A stretch of DNA of 64,000 nucleotides, taken from the NCBI GenBank assembly GCA_036850595.1, contig CM072165.1, forward strand, positions 15,150,609 through 15,214,608. The letters are read 5' to 3'. Shown here in pieces: positions 1 through 14,000 of the stretch. This DNA is from Rhyacichthys aspro. Lineage: Eukaryota; Chordata; Actinopteri; Gobiiformes; Rhyacichthyidae. Both the position numbers and the translations under genes were made by a program. Below the pieces are notes generated by a model. The model made no database searches. It saw only the letters and a list, made by a program, of their open reading frames with translations, and was not told where the DNA came from. The stretch's first letter is position 1; each line of letters begins with the position of its first letter.

Positions 1-1085
1 ATGAATAACCTTACTTATAAAGTGAAAGAACTAAATACATTTTCTAACAGAGATGAATCACATGAATAACCTTACTTATAAAGTGAATGAGTCATGTGTT
101 TTTTGGTGATGATAGCATTTTTCATTAATTAGAGCATTAACATTTGTCATCATTATTATACCTCGGGCTGTGGCATTTCTCATTTATTTACAGGTGGCCT
201 AAATGCTTACATAGAGCAGCTAAATATCAACCACTCTCTACCCACTCAGTGATAGCACATGTAGTTAGTTTCAGCTCCTGTTTCCCAAAGTCATCTTCTT
301 AATGCAGAATATTTTTTTTCATCCATTGAAAAAGTACAGTCCCCTGTTGCTAAAATGTTTGCACAGATGTATATGTTTTTACCTTGTCCTTGTTGTGGTA
401 TGGCCTGATGTTGTAGAGTCGAGAGGTAGGGAACAGAGGTGGAGGGTGTGTGAAGAGCTCACTGCTGCTGCCAATGGGGAGCAGCATCTATGCAACACAC
501 ACATGAGATGATGTTACATAATATTTGAGCAGAATAAAACAGTACATGAATGCCTTACCTGCACCTCTCCAGACACGCCCCCTTTAAAGACCCACGGCTC
601 GGAGTCCCCCCCCATCACGTCGGCTCCTGTGGTCTTCCCACACCCTGCCACGTGCCCAGTGACATCACACAGTTAGAGCCAATGAAAAAGAGAGATAAAA
701 ATGATTGCATTAAAATATTGATGCAGTCATAAAAGTTTAGTGTTGTACAAGAGATGTGAGCTGAAATTAACTTCTATTTCTCTTTATATGTTGGGGAGCA
801 TAAATATTTGAAACACAAATGGTTTTACATCCCTAACAGGGCTGTATCTTAACCCTAACCTTAACCACATCAGTAGGTAGTTAATAAAAACCTATGACTG
901 TAAGGATAGAACAATCATCATTAGATCAGTATTTGAAAAGCCACAGCTCGGTCACATATTCTGACAGAGGCTGTCACTGTCAGAGTTGGTGACTTTGTAC
1001 AGACCACAAATAGAACAGAGTAAGTCCAAAACATGCTAGTATAAAAACAAATAATTCTCTGTTTAAATCAGTCAGTCTGCATAAT
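1..1085. other. Intergenic, no gene seen
   Basis: No coding exon is recognisable on either strand. The first 87 bases hold a short direct repeat: bases 1-26 recur at 62-87. The rest is AT-rich single-copy-looking sequence. The short open frames here lack any family resemblance. Confidence 0.5.
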
Positions 1086-1089
1086 TGTT

Positions 1090-1800
1090 CATTAACAGAT
1101 GCTGAAAACTGCAAAGGTGCCCCCTGGAGTCACAGATCTTGATAAGTCACAGGTCTCAGTGTAACATGGTAAAAGGTTTGCAATTCGGATAGAATGAGCA
1201 TATTTCCACATCTCAACGGTGAGAGCCATTATCCACAAATGGAGAAAATGGTGAACCTTCCATGGAGAGGCTGGCCTACCAAAATTACCCCCAAGAGTGC
1301 AGAGGTCACAAAAAAAATCCACAACAACATCTAAATAAATGCAGGCCTCACTTGTCTAAGTTAAGATCAGAGTTCATGACTCAATCATAACAAAGAGACT
1401 GGGCAAAAACAGGATCCATGGCAGAGTTGCAAGGCAAAAACCACTACTGACCTTAAAAACATTAAGGCTCATCTCACTTTTGCCAAAAACATCTTGATGA
1501 TCCTCAAGACTTTTGGGAAAAGATTATTTGGACTGATGAAACAAAAGTACTACATTTTGGAAGGTGTGTGTCCTGTTAAATCTGGCATAAAAGTAACAGC
1601 ATTTGGGAAAAAGAATATAATATAAACAGTCAGATATTGGTGACTGGTGTTAGTGAGATGGTCTGAGGCTGCTTTGCTGTTTCAGGACGTGGGCGACTTG
1701 CTGTGATTGATGGAACCATGAATTCTGCTCTCTAACAAAAATTCCTTAAGGAAAATGTTCAGCCATCAGTTCATGACATCAAGCTGAAGCACACTTGGGT
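1090..1800 (+). mobile_element. Tc1/mariner-like transposase remnant
   Basis: Read on the plus strand, this stretch resembles a decayed Tc1-like transposase gene. It has text typical of fish Tc1 copies, including a part reading like 'wrongly paired' fragments around 1380-1560 (lysine/arginine-rich, then a phrase ending in 'WTDETK'-like codons near 1530). It is broken by many stops and frame changes, so it cannot encode an active enzyme. A related stretch lies at 44600-45010; both contain the phrase around gagagccattatccacaaat or its close variant. Family assignment rests on recall of fish Tc1 sequences. Confidence 0.55.
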
Positions 1801-1939
1801 TCTGCAGCGGTCTGATATCATTTTTCTTCAGCCGATACCATTATTCTTCTTGCTGTTGTGGCCGATAGCCGATATTGGCCAAAGTCCATATTACCATTTT
1901 AAAATCTAAAGCCACTGCTTTGAAGAATAATAATACTAA

Positions 1940-3250
1940 GTCACTAAGTCACAACCAGCGATAAAAGCCCTCTTCTCCCCTTGCGACCATGAGGGCAAAT
2001 GTCCTTGGAAGGAGTGCATTTCACCTCTCCTTGCGACCGCAGAGGCAAATGTCTTCGGGAGGACTGCATTTCGTGCTTTAAAACCTATACATTCTATGTT
2101 TAAAACGCAAACTTCATGGTAATGTCAAATGTGTCTCCAAACCAAGTAACCATGACATAACCTAAATGATGGTACTGTCCCGGCCACACCTGAAACCTTA
2201 CTGAAAAACTAATGACTAACTTTTCTAGTCAGGTTTATAAATTATGTTGAGAAAATGTGAAGCCCCTCAGATAAAAAATATAGGAGGAGATAGGTAAATT
2301 ATGATGGGTAAAAATAGGGTGGTAATGTTTTCAATTCAATATAGCCTCTATGTAATAGGCCGTGGTCCCCTTTGACTTTTTTGCTCAAGATTCCTTGCTG
2401 GTTGTGTGTATCAAATTTCATTAGGATTAAACAAACTCAATTTTTCACCTCCCATTCAGCTTTGTCACACATTTGGGGCGTTACCATGGCAACACAGTTG
2501 CAAATAGTGGGTGGTTGTCGTTAGCTTTTTTGCTCATCATCACATAAGTGATGTGTGTACCAAATTTCATGTCTCTGCGACAAACTAAATTTTTGGCCCC
2601 CATTATAAATTTGTAGGGGGCAATGGAAGGCCATTTTAAAAGACTGCCCTATAAATTACAAATCATTGTGTTCAGGGCATTAATGTGCAGAAACGGTTCA
2701 TTGGGTCAAACCAAATCCAACATAGCTCGTTACGGCCACCCCCATTAACATAAAAGCAAACAAAACGATAACTTCTGTTGTCTCGTGTCTAGATGATTCT
2801 GACCAAATATAGAGCGTTTTGGATGAAAACTCTTGGAGGAGATACATTTTGAATGGCAGTTGTGATTTATGGGGTCCCATACTCCACACAAAATGGTGGA
2901 CTTCCTGTTGGGTTTGAGGTGTGACCATAATATAATTTTTGTTTGCCTTAACATGGCCTATGTATCTACCAAGTTTCGTTTTCTACGTTGGAAAAAATGT
3001 GCTTTCACTTTCCATAGGCCCAATGTATTTTGATTTCCCAGGGTTCGCCACTGAGTCGTTTATCAATATTCTTTCTTGGGCGAGAAAAATAAAATTCTTT
3101 TTTGTAGGGGTTGAATTTTGTGCAAAGTTTGGTGAGTCTTTGGTCATGTTCCATGGGCCAAAGGCTATGACTCTCTGTTTTCACATGTTTAAGTCAAAAT
3201 GGCCACCTTCCAGATGGTGATAGGTCGTGGTCACCATAGACTTATTTGCT
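1940..3250 (+). repeat. Long dispersed repeat, copy 1
   Basis: Two blocks of this region recur elsewhere in the window. Bases 1940-2225, with the phrase ccccttgcgacc and the following 'fgtgtctccaa'-type text, match 55410-55625. Bases 2400-3150 match 24340-25260; shared landmarks are the ccatggcaacac phrase near 2485 and 24606, and cttcctgttgggtttg near 2900 and 25020. No intact coding frame is present. It looks like an old, abundant, non-coding fish repeat of unknown class. Confidence 0.7.
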
Positions 3251-3274
3251 CGTGATCCCATGATGGATGTGTGT

Positions 3275-3480
3275 ACCAACCATTCACTTTACATTCATCC
3301 ACTAGGGGCACTTTAGAGTGACCAATTCACCTATACATGCATGTCTTTGGACAGTGGGAGGAAGCCAGAGTACCAGGAGAGAACCTATGGTAACAAGGGA
3401 TGGACATGCAGACTTCTCACAGAAAGATCGAGAGTCGGCCTCTTTCCGTGAAGCAAGAGCACTAACCACTCTGCTACCGT
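3275..3480 (+). repeat. LINE-type 3' tail repeat, copy 1
   Basis: The phrase catgcatgtctttggacagt followed by gggaggaagccagagta is the hallmark of a very common teleost LINE-derived 3' tail. Related copies lie near 27720-27890, 58800-59060 and 63840-64000. It has no coding capacity here. Confidence 0.6.
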
Positions 3481-5050
3481 GTTTGGAAATGACTACGGAA
3501 AACAATACTCCTTTGACTCCAATCCAATCCAACATTTACCTTGATTGGTGATGACCTCTACCTGCAGTTGATGCCATGTATACATGAGTACTCTTTTTGC
3601 TTTTTTGACGTGCTCCCCTCTCTAATGGTTCTAGTAAGGTTGCAAAGGCAACAAACTTTATGACTCCTCCCTTATACACAGGGACTTGAGTGTTCTTTAA
3701 AAAAACAAAAACAAAAAACCCCAACTCTTTTATGTTAAATTCTATTACAACTAACATTTTTCTGTTGGGGAAGTATAAACTAATAAATAATACATTTTTT
3801 TTAAAAATTTTATTCCATTGTCAAACTGAGTGCAGTTGAATGTTGAAAATCTTACCTAGGGACAAGCAGTGTACAATGTAAACAACGCATTTTGACACTA
3901 TTAATGTAATAAAAATATAGTGAAATGTTTTTTCAGAAGTTCATTTTGATGCATACTAGTTGCTGCAAAAATCCCCAAATAAATATGCTGTTTTGTTTTA
4001 AGCCAAATGGCTGCCCATTATTTTCAATAGATGTTGCTAATTGGTGCGCTTTGTGAAAAAACTTGTTGGTTTCCGGGTTTATTTCCATGTTATGCAGCCT
4101 AAAGAGTAGACACACTATGGGACCAGCATGCGGTCTTTTACCCGTGGCTGGGTTCCATGTGATCCTTTCCGATCAACGGGCGAGAAGGCCGGGTTTTGAA
4201 CGGTGACATCATAAAATATTAAAAGTTAGTTTTTTAGTGAATTTAAGTATTTTTAACAGAGAAAAACTCCAAGACATGAAAATAGACAATAAAAACTACC
4301 AAATCCAACCATTTGGCTATTGTAGGTGTCCTGTCAGCCAAATACCAGGTTTGTTTGTTGCAGTACCTCGAGTGACCACTAATCAAATTGCCGGCAGGGG
4401 GGTGGTGCCTTATTCACCTCTTATAGTACATCCATGGTCTTTAGCCACACTTTCGTGGCAGGGAGTGCAGCTTTAATGGTGACAGGATACAGGACAGGTC
4501 TTATATAGTTTGTTTATTCTGTGTGTTCTTGTTTTCTCTTTTTCTGTGTCAATTTCTTTACGTGTTTGTATTTTCTTTTCCTTTGTATAAAAATGTATTT
4601 AAATTTAATTGTTTTCCATAAATAGGTGGATTTTGACATTCTACATTCTACTCCAAACCAAATCAGGTACTAACAAAAGAAGTCATAACCATGCAGTGTC
4701 CATATGTCAGTGTGAAAAAGACACATTTCAACTCAGTTTGATTAAATCTGAATTTCAGTTCAATTTCAGTTTGTAGATTTTATTCATGGTATTAATTGTT
4801 TAAGGGTTTTTTTTTTTCCTACCAAGGTGCCGTTTGTAGCTTCTGGCCAGATGAAAACTAACCTTTTCAAAGAGCCAATCCACATTTTTCTCTCTGCAAA
4901 ATTTTCAATTTGTTTATAATTACATTTATACAATCTGATACAGGTATACTGTATATTGCTATGTGATCAATACAATCAATGCCCGCGTATCCAATGCCGA
5001 GAATATCATTCTGAAGCAGGTGTTTACAGGAGTATACAGGACCATTGCAC
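3481..5050. other. Gene-poor stretch downstream of OGA-like gene
   Basis: This is AT-rich DNA. I looked here on the minus strand for the remaining OGA exons (end of stalk and acetyltransferase-like domain) and found none. Bases 3930-4220 have a repeat-like look but no assignable family. Confidence 0.4.
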
Positions 5051-5054
5051 TCAC

Positions 5055-8000
5055 AGTGGAAGCAGTTCCTCCAGGAGCCCAGAGTGGAGCTGTCACTCAT
5101 CACTCGTCCATCTGAATCAGAGTACAGCATCACAAAAAAATCAAAATATTGCAATATAAGCTAATTGTATGTATTTATTGATAAGGCATCTCTCCATCCT
5201 TACCCAGCCAGCATATAAAGGCCTTTGCCACCAATGCAGTGTTTCTCAGGTCCCAAACATATGGATAAAGGTCATAGAGCACAGCCCTGTTGGCCCCTCC
5301 CACCACGCTGCAGTGGAGCTGTGCTATGTCTTCACACAGTGACAGGAACCTTGAAGCCCGACCGCGCCACTCATCCATCTAAATTTAAACAAACACACAA
5401 ATTACATGCTTATGATAATCTCTTATTATATATCAACACAAATACAGATGCTAACCTTCTGAGGAGCTGACTTTTTGCTGTTAGCGCTGACCAAGTGGCA
5501 GTTTGACTTGAGCCAGGTTAGATCTTGCAGTAGTTTTTGGGCAGCAGGCCCATGCTCATGGGGCAAATAATGGAGACCAACCAACAACCGCACTTGGGAC
5601 TCACTTAGTGAACCTTTCCCACCGTTGGAACCTCGACTCTGGTTTTTCTTTCCCTGTCCTCCTCCTATAGCAGCTCCAGGAATGCATCCAGGACTAGCTT
5701 GATTTGACCTCCTCTTCTCACCCAAATCGCTGCTCTCCTGGTCCCTATTGCCCTTTGTGGGTGAAATGGGAGGTGAACTGGGGTCTAATGGGAAAATGGG
5801 CAGGGGTTTGGCCACAGAGGACATTTCTCTGAAGGTGGAGCTGTTGGATCTTTCTGGGGTTTTGCAGCGAGATGAGGGAGCAGAGGAGCGCTGTTCTGTC
5901 TGCCTGCTCTGTCGACCTGCGATGATCACACAGATAATGTTCTTAATTATTTATTCCCTGGTGCTGACACAATGTTTACACTCTGGTACAGAGTCTGAAT
6001 TGGAATGAAATGTCAACAGTCTACTGACATGCATTCAGCCTGAATAATAGGACAAGCACAAAATGTGATTACCTGCTTGTAGAGGCTGGTTCAGCTCTTC
6101 CATCCACTCTCGCAGTGCAGTGGTAAGGGCTCGCTCAGGGCAGTACTCCCACTCCTCATCTACAATATATCAGCAAACATAACACAGCTTGCATGTGATT
6201 TTCTCAGATGCAAATACTGTCTACACATTTTAGTTACTATAACTCGGTTCTATTCTAGGTATGGAAAAACGTATTGTAATGATGCCAGGATCCTAGCTTT
6301 TCCCTTTTGTCTCTCCCCTTTCACTCTGTGCCTGTGTTTGTGCGTATGCTGTCCATGGGGGACCATAGTCCAGTGGTCATACATAACACTCCTGTCAGTG
6401 TCTGACTGATCTTAATATAAAGATCTTAAATATCTGGGGGTTCACATGGACAACACTATTAGCTGGAAGATTCATGTGGACAGTTTGAGTTCCCAGCTAC
6501 ATCACAATACTGTATTTCTTACACAGACTTTATGGTGTTGATGAGCAAAATACTGTTTTATCAGGCAGTTCTGGAGAGCCTGATCAGATATTTATACTTA
6601 TTTATATACAGGTTTATCTGCATGGTATGGTAATCTGTCAACACAGTTGGGATTCTGCAATGGCAATGGTTAGTGGTGTATAATACTTATTTGAATGTGT
6701 AAAATAGGGATAAATGAAATATGTGGTTTTGTCAATTATGTGGTTTGTATTTGTCTGTCATGTCAGCATTTTAGCTTGAGGCACTTGGGGTCCCCCCAAG
6801 GGGACAATAAAGTATATTATATTGTATTGTATTGTAACCAATGCGCCAGCTGTTTTCCAGGCTCTTATCAATGATGTTCTCTCAGAGTTCCTTAATTTTA
6901 TTTTTGTCTATTTAGATGATATTCTCCTCTTTTCCAAGAACCTGCGGGAACACCAGGAACATGTTCATCAAGTTCTACAGAGACTCCAGGAAAACACGTT
7001 TACTTTCACATTCATTCACCTGGGGCAACTTAGAAAGCACTCAGAAAATTGTCTTTAATGCGTTTGCAAATGGACTCAAAGATGAGTTAAGACATCTCCC
7101 CAACAGAGGCTTTTATAGCTTGAGAACGTAACTTTTGTCATCAGGCACGCATCTGTAATTAGTAACACACAAGGCTGGGGGCTGGTCAAACAGAGCACAT
7201 TACACATCACATGTCCAAAAGGCTAGTCATTATCACAACCTGATGCTGCCTTGCCCCTTAGATAGAATTTAGAAAATTCCCACTACATTCCCCCTTCTGG
7301 CCACACCATGCCACTTTCAAAATTTAACATTTGTATCTTAAAACAGTTGTATCAGTTATCATTTTACAATAACAAAGAAAAAAAAAGTCAGATCCCACTG
7401 TCGAATGTCCAATTTCATTTTGATGTTCAGTGTACATAATTCATTGTCCATTACTCAGTCTTAGAGTTCATAGAACATCCATATGATATGATGAGTCCAC
7501 CGATAGAGTGGCATATAATAGAGAGGCATATGATAGAGTCTACTCTATCATATGCCCATTGAAGAATCCTGCTGTAAAACTGAAGATTAAACAAAGTTTA
7601 TTACTCTTACACTTAAGCTCCTCAATGATTTCCTTGAACTGTTGTTCACATCCTTAGCCAGCATGCCATGTTCAGACGTCCTGGTCCTAGTTCAGCAGTC
7701 AGAACCTAAACCTGCTTTCTAATCGCTGTACTACCTCTTCATGGGTTTTACAGATGAACGGCCCCTATTGGAATCTGTCCCCCTCCTAAATCCCACAGCA
7801 AGAGCAAGGCAAGTTCAGGCCTACTCACTGATGTTGATTATGCTCACTCATAGTGCGGTCCACTCACACCAAAATACAGTTTTGTCTTTAAAGTCTACCT
7901 TCAGTACTTCTTTTCCTTTTGGCTGTTCCCTTCAGGGGGTGCCACAGCAAATCATCTGCTGCCATCTTGCCCTATCCTTTTCATCCTCCTTCCTGGCAGC

Positions 8001-11000
8001 TCTAACCTAAGCATCCCCTGACCGATAAATTCACTCTCCCTCTTCTGAACATGTCCAAACCATCTCAACCTGGCCTCAACAACTTTATCTCCTAAAGATA
8101 TTACATTAGCTGTCCCTCTGATGTACTCATTCCTGATACTTTCCATCCTCGTCACTCCCAAAGAGAAACTCAACATCTTCAGCTCTGCGACCTCTAACTC
8201 TTCCTCCTGACTTTTCCTCAGTGCCACTGTTTCCAAACCATACAACATCACTGGTCTCACCACTGACCTGTAAACCTGTCCTTCCATTCTGGCTGGTACT
8301 CTTTGACACAACACACCTGAGACTTTTCCCCACCCATTCCAATCTGCAGCACATGCTTCTTCACCTCTTTTCCACACTGCCATTGCTCTGGACTGCTAAA
8401 ATCCTGCACCTTCTTTACCTCTTCTCCCTGTGCCCTCAGTGTTCCACTTATGTCTCCTCTCATTCACACACTTGCACTTGCATTCCTTGTCTATTCAAAG
8501 CAAACCTCCACCTCGCTAGACCTTTTCTGTACTTCTCATCAGCATTCTCAAATGATTTGACCAATAAAATACCCAACTTTTCTCCAACATCTTCTCTGTC
8601 GGTCTGTCCTTTTCCCTGGTTCCGAATCTGCTCCCTCTCTGCCATCTCTTTGTTGTTCTCTTTGTGTGGGGACAACCTCACCCATCCCAACAGTTCACTG
8701 TGAAAGTTGACCCTTCTGACTCTGATGTATGAGCAGTTCTTTCCCAGAGGTTTGGTTCAGATAATTGTTTGTATCCATGTGCCTTTTTCTTTTGGCACTT
8801 GTCTCCTGAAGAAAGAAATTGTTGATGTGGAAAATCACTGCTGCTGGCTTTTAAACTGGCTCTAGAAGAGTGGGGACACTGGTTGGAACTGAACAACATT
8901 TTGGTTTCACAAAAACCTTGCTTACATTCAATCAGCCAAGTGTCTTAACTCTCGTCAGGCCCAGTGGGCATTTTTCTTTAGTTGGTTCAAGTTTTCTCTA
9001 CTCTTGTCATCTAGGTCCCTGCAATGCAAAGCCAGATTTTTTACCACGCCACTTCTCTCAGGATGAGACCCCAACAGCTACAGAACCCATCATCCCTTCT
9101 ACCTTCTGCAGTAAATTGGGAAACTGAGGACTTTGTCATAGAATCACGGTGTACTCTTGGGTACCATTATGTTCCATATAGCACTCAGTCTAAGGTTCTG
9201 ACATGGATGTATTGTTCTGGTTCTGATTTTTAATATTTGTTTAAAAATACTAAAAATACACAAGAATGTATTTATATTTATTATTTATATAATATTTGTG
9301 GTTTTTGGTGTCTGACTGTGTGCGAAAAACAGGTGATGACACTGCAAAAAGCTTTCTGTTATTTAGAAGGTTGTATCAGGTGTTTGAAGGTTCTCATATG
9401 GTAGACATGTAGGCTATATGTAGTTTAATATATATATATTTTTCTATACTGCCTAACAGTACATTCACACACTACAGGATTCTAGTACAGATAGCAGCCC
9501 ATCCCCCTCCCAGCACACATTCATTAAAATTCCTCTTTCAGTTCCATCCACTCTTCCATCTTTACCAATCCCTTCCTCGCTGCTCTGTTTCTCTTCCACC
9601 GAAAGCCGTCCAAACCATTATCACACAATTACCTCCTCTGTCGTCACATTTACAGTACAGCGCTGCTATCAAAATACACTGGTAAGATATGTCTATCCAC
9701 CTCCTTTCTCTTTGGGCGTGGTAAACTGTCACAACAAAAGAAAAGCATTCAATACAAAGCAGATAACCAGAGAGTGTAAGGGCTCCTTCATTACAGGGAC
9801 TGACTTTAATTTTGTGAAGGAACTAGGGCTGTAACTAACAATTATTTTGATAATCAATTAATCTGTCAATTATTTTTTCGATTCATTGATTAATAATCGG
9901 ATAGCAATGTGAAAGTGAATGTATGGCGACGTGGTGGACTCAAAAGGCAATACTACAATTTTTTTTGCTCCAGTTAAGATTTTGAGATAATAATACAGTA
10001 ATGTAGTATGTAGAAACACAAATGTGTACCGTATTTTCCGGACTATAGAGCGCACCTAAATATAAGCCGCACCCACTAAAATTTAATAGAAATATATATT
10101 TTGTCACATATAAGCCGCACCGGACTATAAGCCGCACCGGACTATAAGCCGCCGATATCCAGGCTGAGAAATAAGATATTTACATAGAAAGATTTTGTAC
10201 CATAAGTGTTTATTCATATACCTGAACTGATTGTTTCCGAACAGTGCCTGTAACACGGCAGTAAAAGTGCTGATCAAACAAAACAGAAAAGTCATTGATG
10301 GTTTTATTCATCTTCCTCCTGTGCACTAAAACCAAGTTGCTTTTTTTTTCTTCCTCCTGCGTACTGAAACCACTGAACACCAAACCACTGTCACTTTTTC
10401 TTCCTGCGCACTGTTAAAGCACAACTGCGCAACTATTAAAGTCGCTTCATTCTCCTGTGCACTGAAACCACAAGTCACTATTCATCTTCCTCCTGAGCAT
10501 TGAAACTACTGAACACCAAACCACTGTCACTTCATTTGTTTTCCATTATGAGGGGGTGAGGGTGTAAAAATATTACCGTATTTTGCTGTTGTGCGTCTTG
10601 TGTTGCATGTGCTAAGAATAAAAACTGGCGCTTTCTTGTTTGTACCATAGAATGTATAAATAATGGAAGCAATGTCTCCATTTGGTCTAATTCGTCCAAA
10701 TGACACCCAATGAACGGCGCTTCCATCTTGGATATTTTGACTCCTCCTTTAGCGGATATTACTAAAATGGGCAGAGAGGGCAGCGTCTAAACTGCTCCTG
10801 GGCGGGCTTTTCAAACGCGCGGTTCCGAAACACGCCCCTCATCTCAGAGCCGACCGGAGCTGAACAAGCTAACGGCTAACGACATGCTAACGGCCGATGC
10901 TAACTGTTGTGGACCAGGCCTCTCTGTCGTCTCTCAGCTCGGGGTAAGTCCAAAAACTTTACAACGAAGTTTAGTTTAACTCCTGCTGTAAATATCAGAT

Positions 11001-14000
11001 AATTATTATCAAAATTAAAGCGGTTTTACTTATATAATATATCATAGTTTTAAGCATGAGGAAATTTTTATCTTAGTCTGGTAAACCTTTCTAGCTCTGT
11101 TAAAAAATAAACCGTGATTTTCGAATATATTTCATTATATCCTTAATATTTGTTTAAATATCTGTCCCTAATTTGCAACTTCTGTACATTAAGGCTTTAG
11201 TATTTGATGGAGGCACATTTTGACAGTAAAATAATAAAGCCTCATTCTTATTGATGATGATAATAATATAACAGCAATGTTTAAGCTAATAACACGTGAA
11301 GATATTCAAATAGTGATCTTTTAGTTCATATAATGCGAAACCCAGGACCCCTGCAAATGTGCAGCATTTAGACAGACCTGTATTTTCCATTTACACATAA
11401 ACTATAGATAAAGAAACACTCAGATCCACTTTTGTTTTTTTTCTTAGTGTGACATTGATGAGTGTTTAATTTAAGAAGCATACAAGTATTTAGTCACACG
11501 TATAATCTCTTACTGTGGAGAAACAGCATTGTATTTCTACATGTTTTATTGGCTAAACATTAAATACTGTTTTTTGTTTTTGTCTGTGTCTGTGTGTCTT
11601 GTGAGAAAGAACCTCTGTGGAACAGTTACATGAAGATTAGACCCGTGTCAAACCTGTGACAAAGAAGAACATGGACCAGCTTCACCTGAAGCTTCCTGAA
11701 AATAAAGATCATGTTTGCCTCAGGATCTGTGTTTTACTAAGTACTAATATTTACTGTTCATAATGGCTCTGCACTCTTTTTAAACTAGACATGGTCTACA
11801 TACTTTAACATATGAATCTGATTTGATAAAAACTTACTCCCACTAATTAACTGCTGAGGGTAGTATTAACCAGAATGTGAACAGATTAAATCTGTTTTTC
11901 TTTATGTTTTATGATGTGCATTGTTCATTTTTAATTGACTGCAAACTGTGACAGCACATGTGGAAAGTAAGGTGAAAAAGTATGTATTGTAATATATAGT
12001 ACATTAGGATAGCATTTCTGTAATGCACAAAAACAAATGCTTGTTATTCTATGTTGTGTAAAATGTCTGATGAAAGAGAAGATGAAAGTGACAGTGGCAG
12101 GAGTCTGGTCTTCAACACACACTGGTCAGGTTTGTCTGAATCACCTCCTTCAGGAAACAATACACAAAGTCAGTGAAATACAATTCAACGAAGACCCCAA
12201 TTATACTGATCGGTTTATTTTAAGAATGTAATAATATAGATTCAAATCAATCTTTTCTTAAATTATAGGATTACTGTATTGCAATATAAAACGTAAGCTT
12301 TTTTTTTTTTTTGCCTTAAAATAGCAATAAGATTTAAATCTGCATGAGGGAGTAAAGCATTGCAGTACTGCATCATAAACCTCAATTTTGTCTAATCACA
12401 AAATAGTGTATTATGTTTAGAACAAATAAACATAGTCTTAAGAGCATAATTCCAGTCAATATTATAAAACTAGTCTAATCACAGTAATGTTCTGGCTTTA
12501 CATTAACTACTTACATTTCTGAAAATGATAACCACATTTTAATGTCTTAATAAACAATTAAAATAATGCCACCACATCTTTTTATATGAGACTGCACTTC
12601 CCCAAATCTAACATAAACATAGAAATATTCCTTAAAATTCAAAATATATCGAACTTTTCCATCTCATTTTGCGACTGGTTTTAACTGCTTTGATACCTCT
12701 GAGAATAGCCTTAAGGGCTGTTAGCATATCTGCTAAAATAAATTGCTAATAAAGACTTAAGCAAATATACAATGTGAATGTTACTCACCAAAAAGACTGG
12801 AGCCAAGCTTCTTGGACGGTCTGTTAATGAAGGGCACATAATACTACAAAAATAACTCAGTAGTTTTATGCAAAACTTCTCTGAAGAGCAAAAAATGACA
12901 CAGCTAACACCTAGCAGCTAGCGTTAGCATCGTACAAGCTAGCGGCCGCCATGGCCCACGCAAAATGACACCTGTCAATCAAAGTAGCCACTCCCTTAAT
13001 TATGCATAACCCTAAAGTTAAACTGAGGGCAAACCAAAGAATTAAAAAAAAATTCACTCCCCCCAGAGTTGTCACGTAACAAGAACTCAGCTCTAGAGAC
13101 CAGAACCATCTTTTGTACCAGGCTGTAAAAGGGTTTTTTACACTTGTAAAGTTGCAATTGGATTTTATAATATAATTCTTCTTTTGGAGCCTGCCCTCTG
13201 GTGGATGGAGGTATATCGCTGTATGGCGCCGTCCTTACGCGAGGACTATTTATGAGGGAGTGTCCTAGCCGCTTGGTTTGTACTGACTACCGCTGCCTCG
13301 TTTGTCTCGTTTTTTCACTTCCTGCTAGAGCGCCCCCCTGAGGGCTGGAGAAAAATTCATAGAAAAGCCGCATCTCTGTATAAGCCGCATGGTTCAAAGC
13401 GTGGGAAAAAAGTAGCTTCTTATAGTCCGGAAAATACGGTACCTAGAAGTGTGCCACACAAGGACTATGATATTGGGAGTATATATTAGCAGCTAAATTC
13501 TCAAAATCTATATTTGATTGTGGTATGAAATTGTATTTGATTGTGTTCATGAATTCCAACATATCATAAACTTCCACCTAATAAATTTAGAAATACCATT
13601 AAAAAAATTAAGCTTAAATAAGAGGGATATTTTAAGATAGAGATAGAGTTTGTGTCAGTGTCTCAGCTGGTGGTTAATTATGTTATAATTTTATGATATT
13701 AATAGAAGCGAAATAAACTGAAAAGCACAACACTTAAACCTGTTGGGATTACTCTGCTTACTTCTCAGCTGAGAATGTGAACAGGTCCCGTTCTGTCTCC
13801 TGCTCTAGTTTAACCATGTTTATATTTGTAAAGTGCTCACGAAGCGAGTTAGTCCTCATTCAAACACATTTACAGAGTCCTGTGGTTTTATCTAAAGTGC
13901 TTCCACACACTTTGCGTGACTTAAATATATCTCCTCTTTCACCGTTAACATCGTAGTTTCGCATTGGCCTCTGTCGAGTTTTGAAATGTACTCTGCCACA

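Noticed and set aside
5748..6008. Plus-strand frame of 86 codons
   Set aside because: Antisense shadow of OGA-like exon 9.
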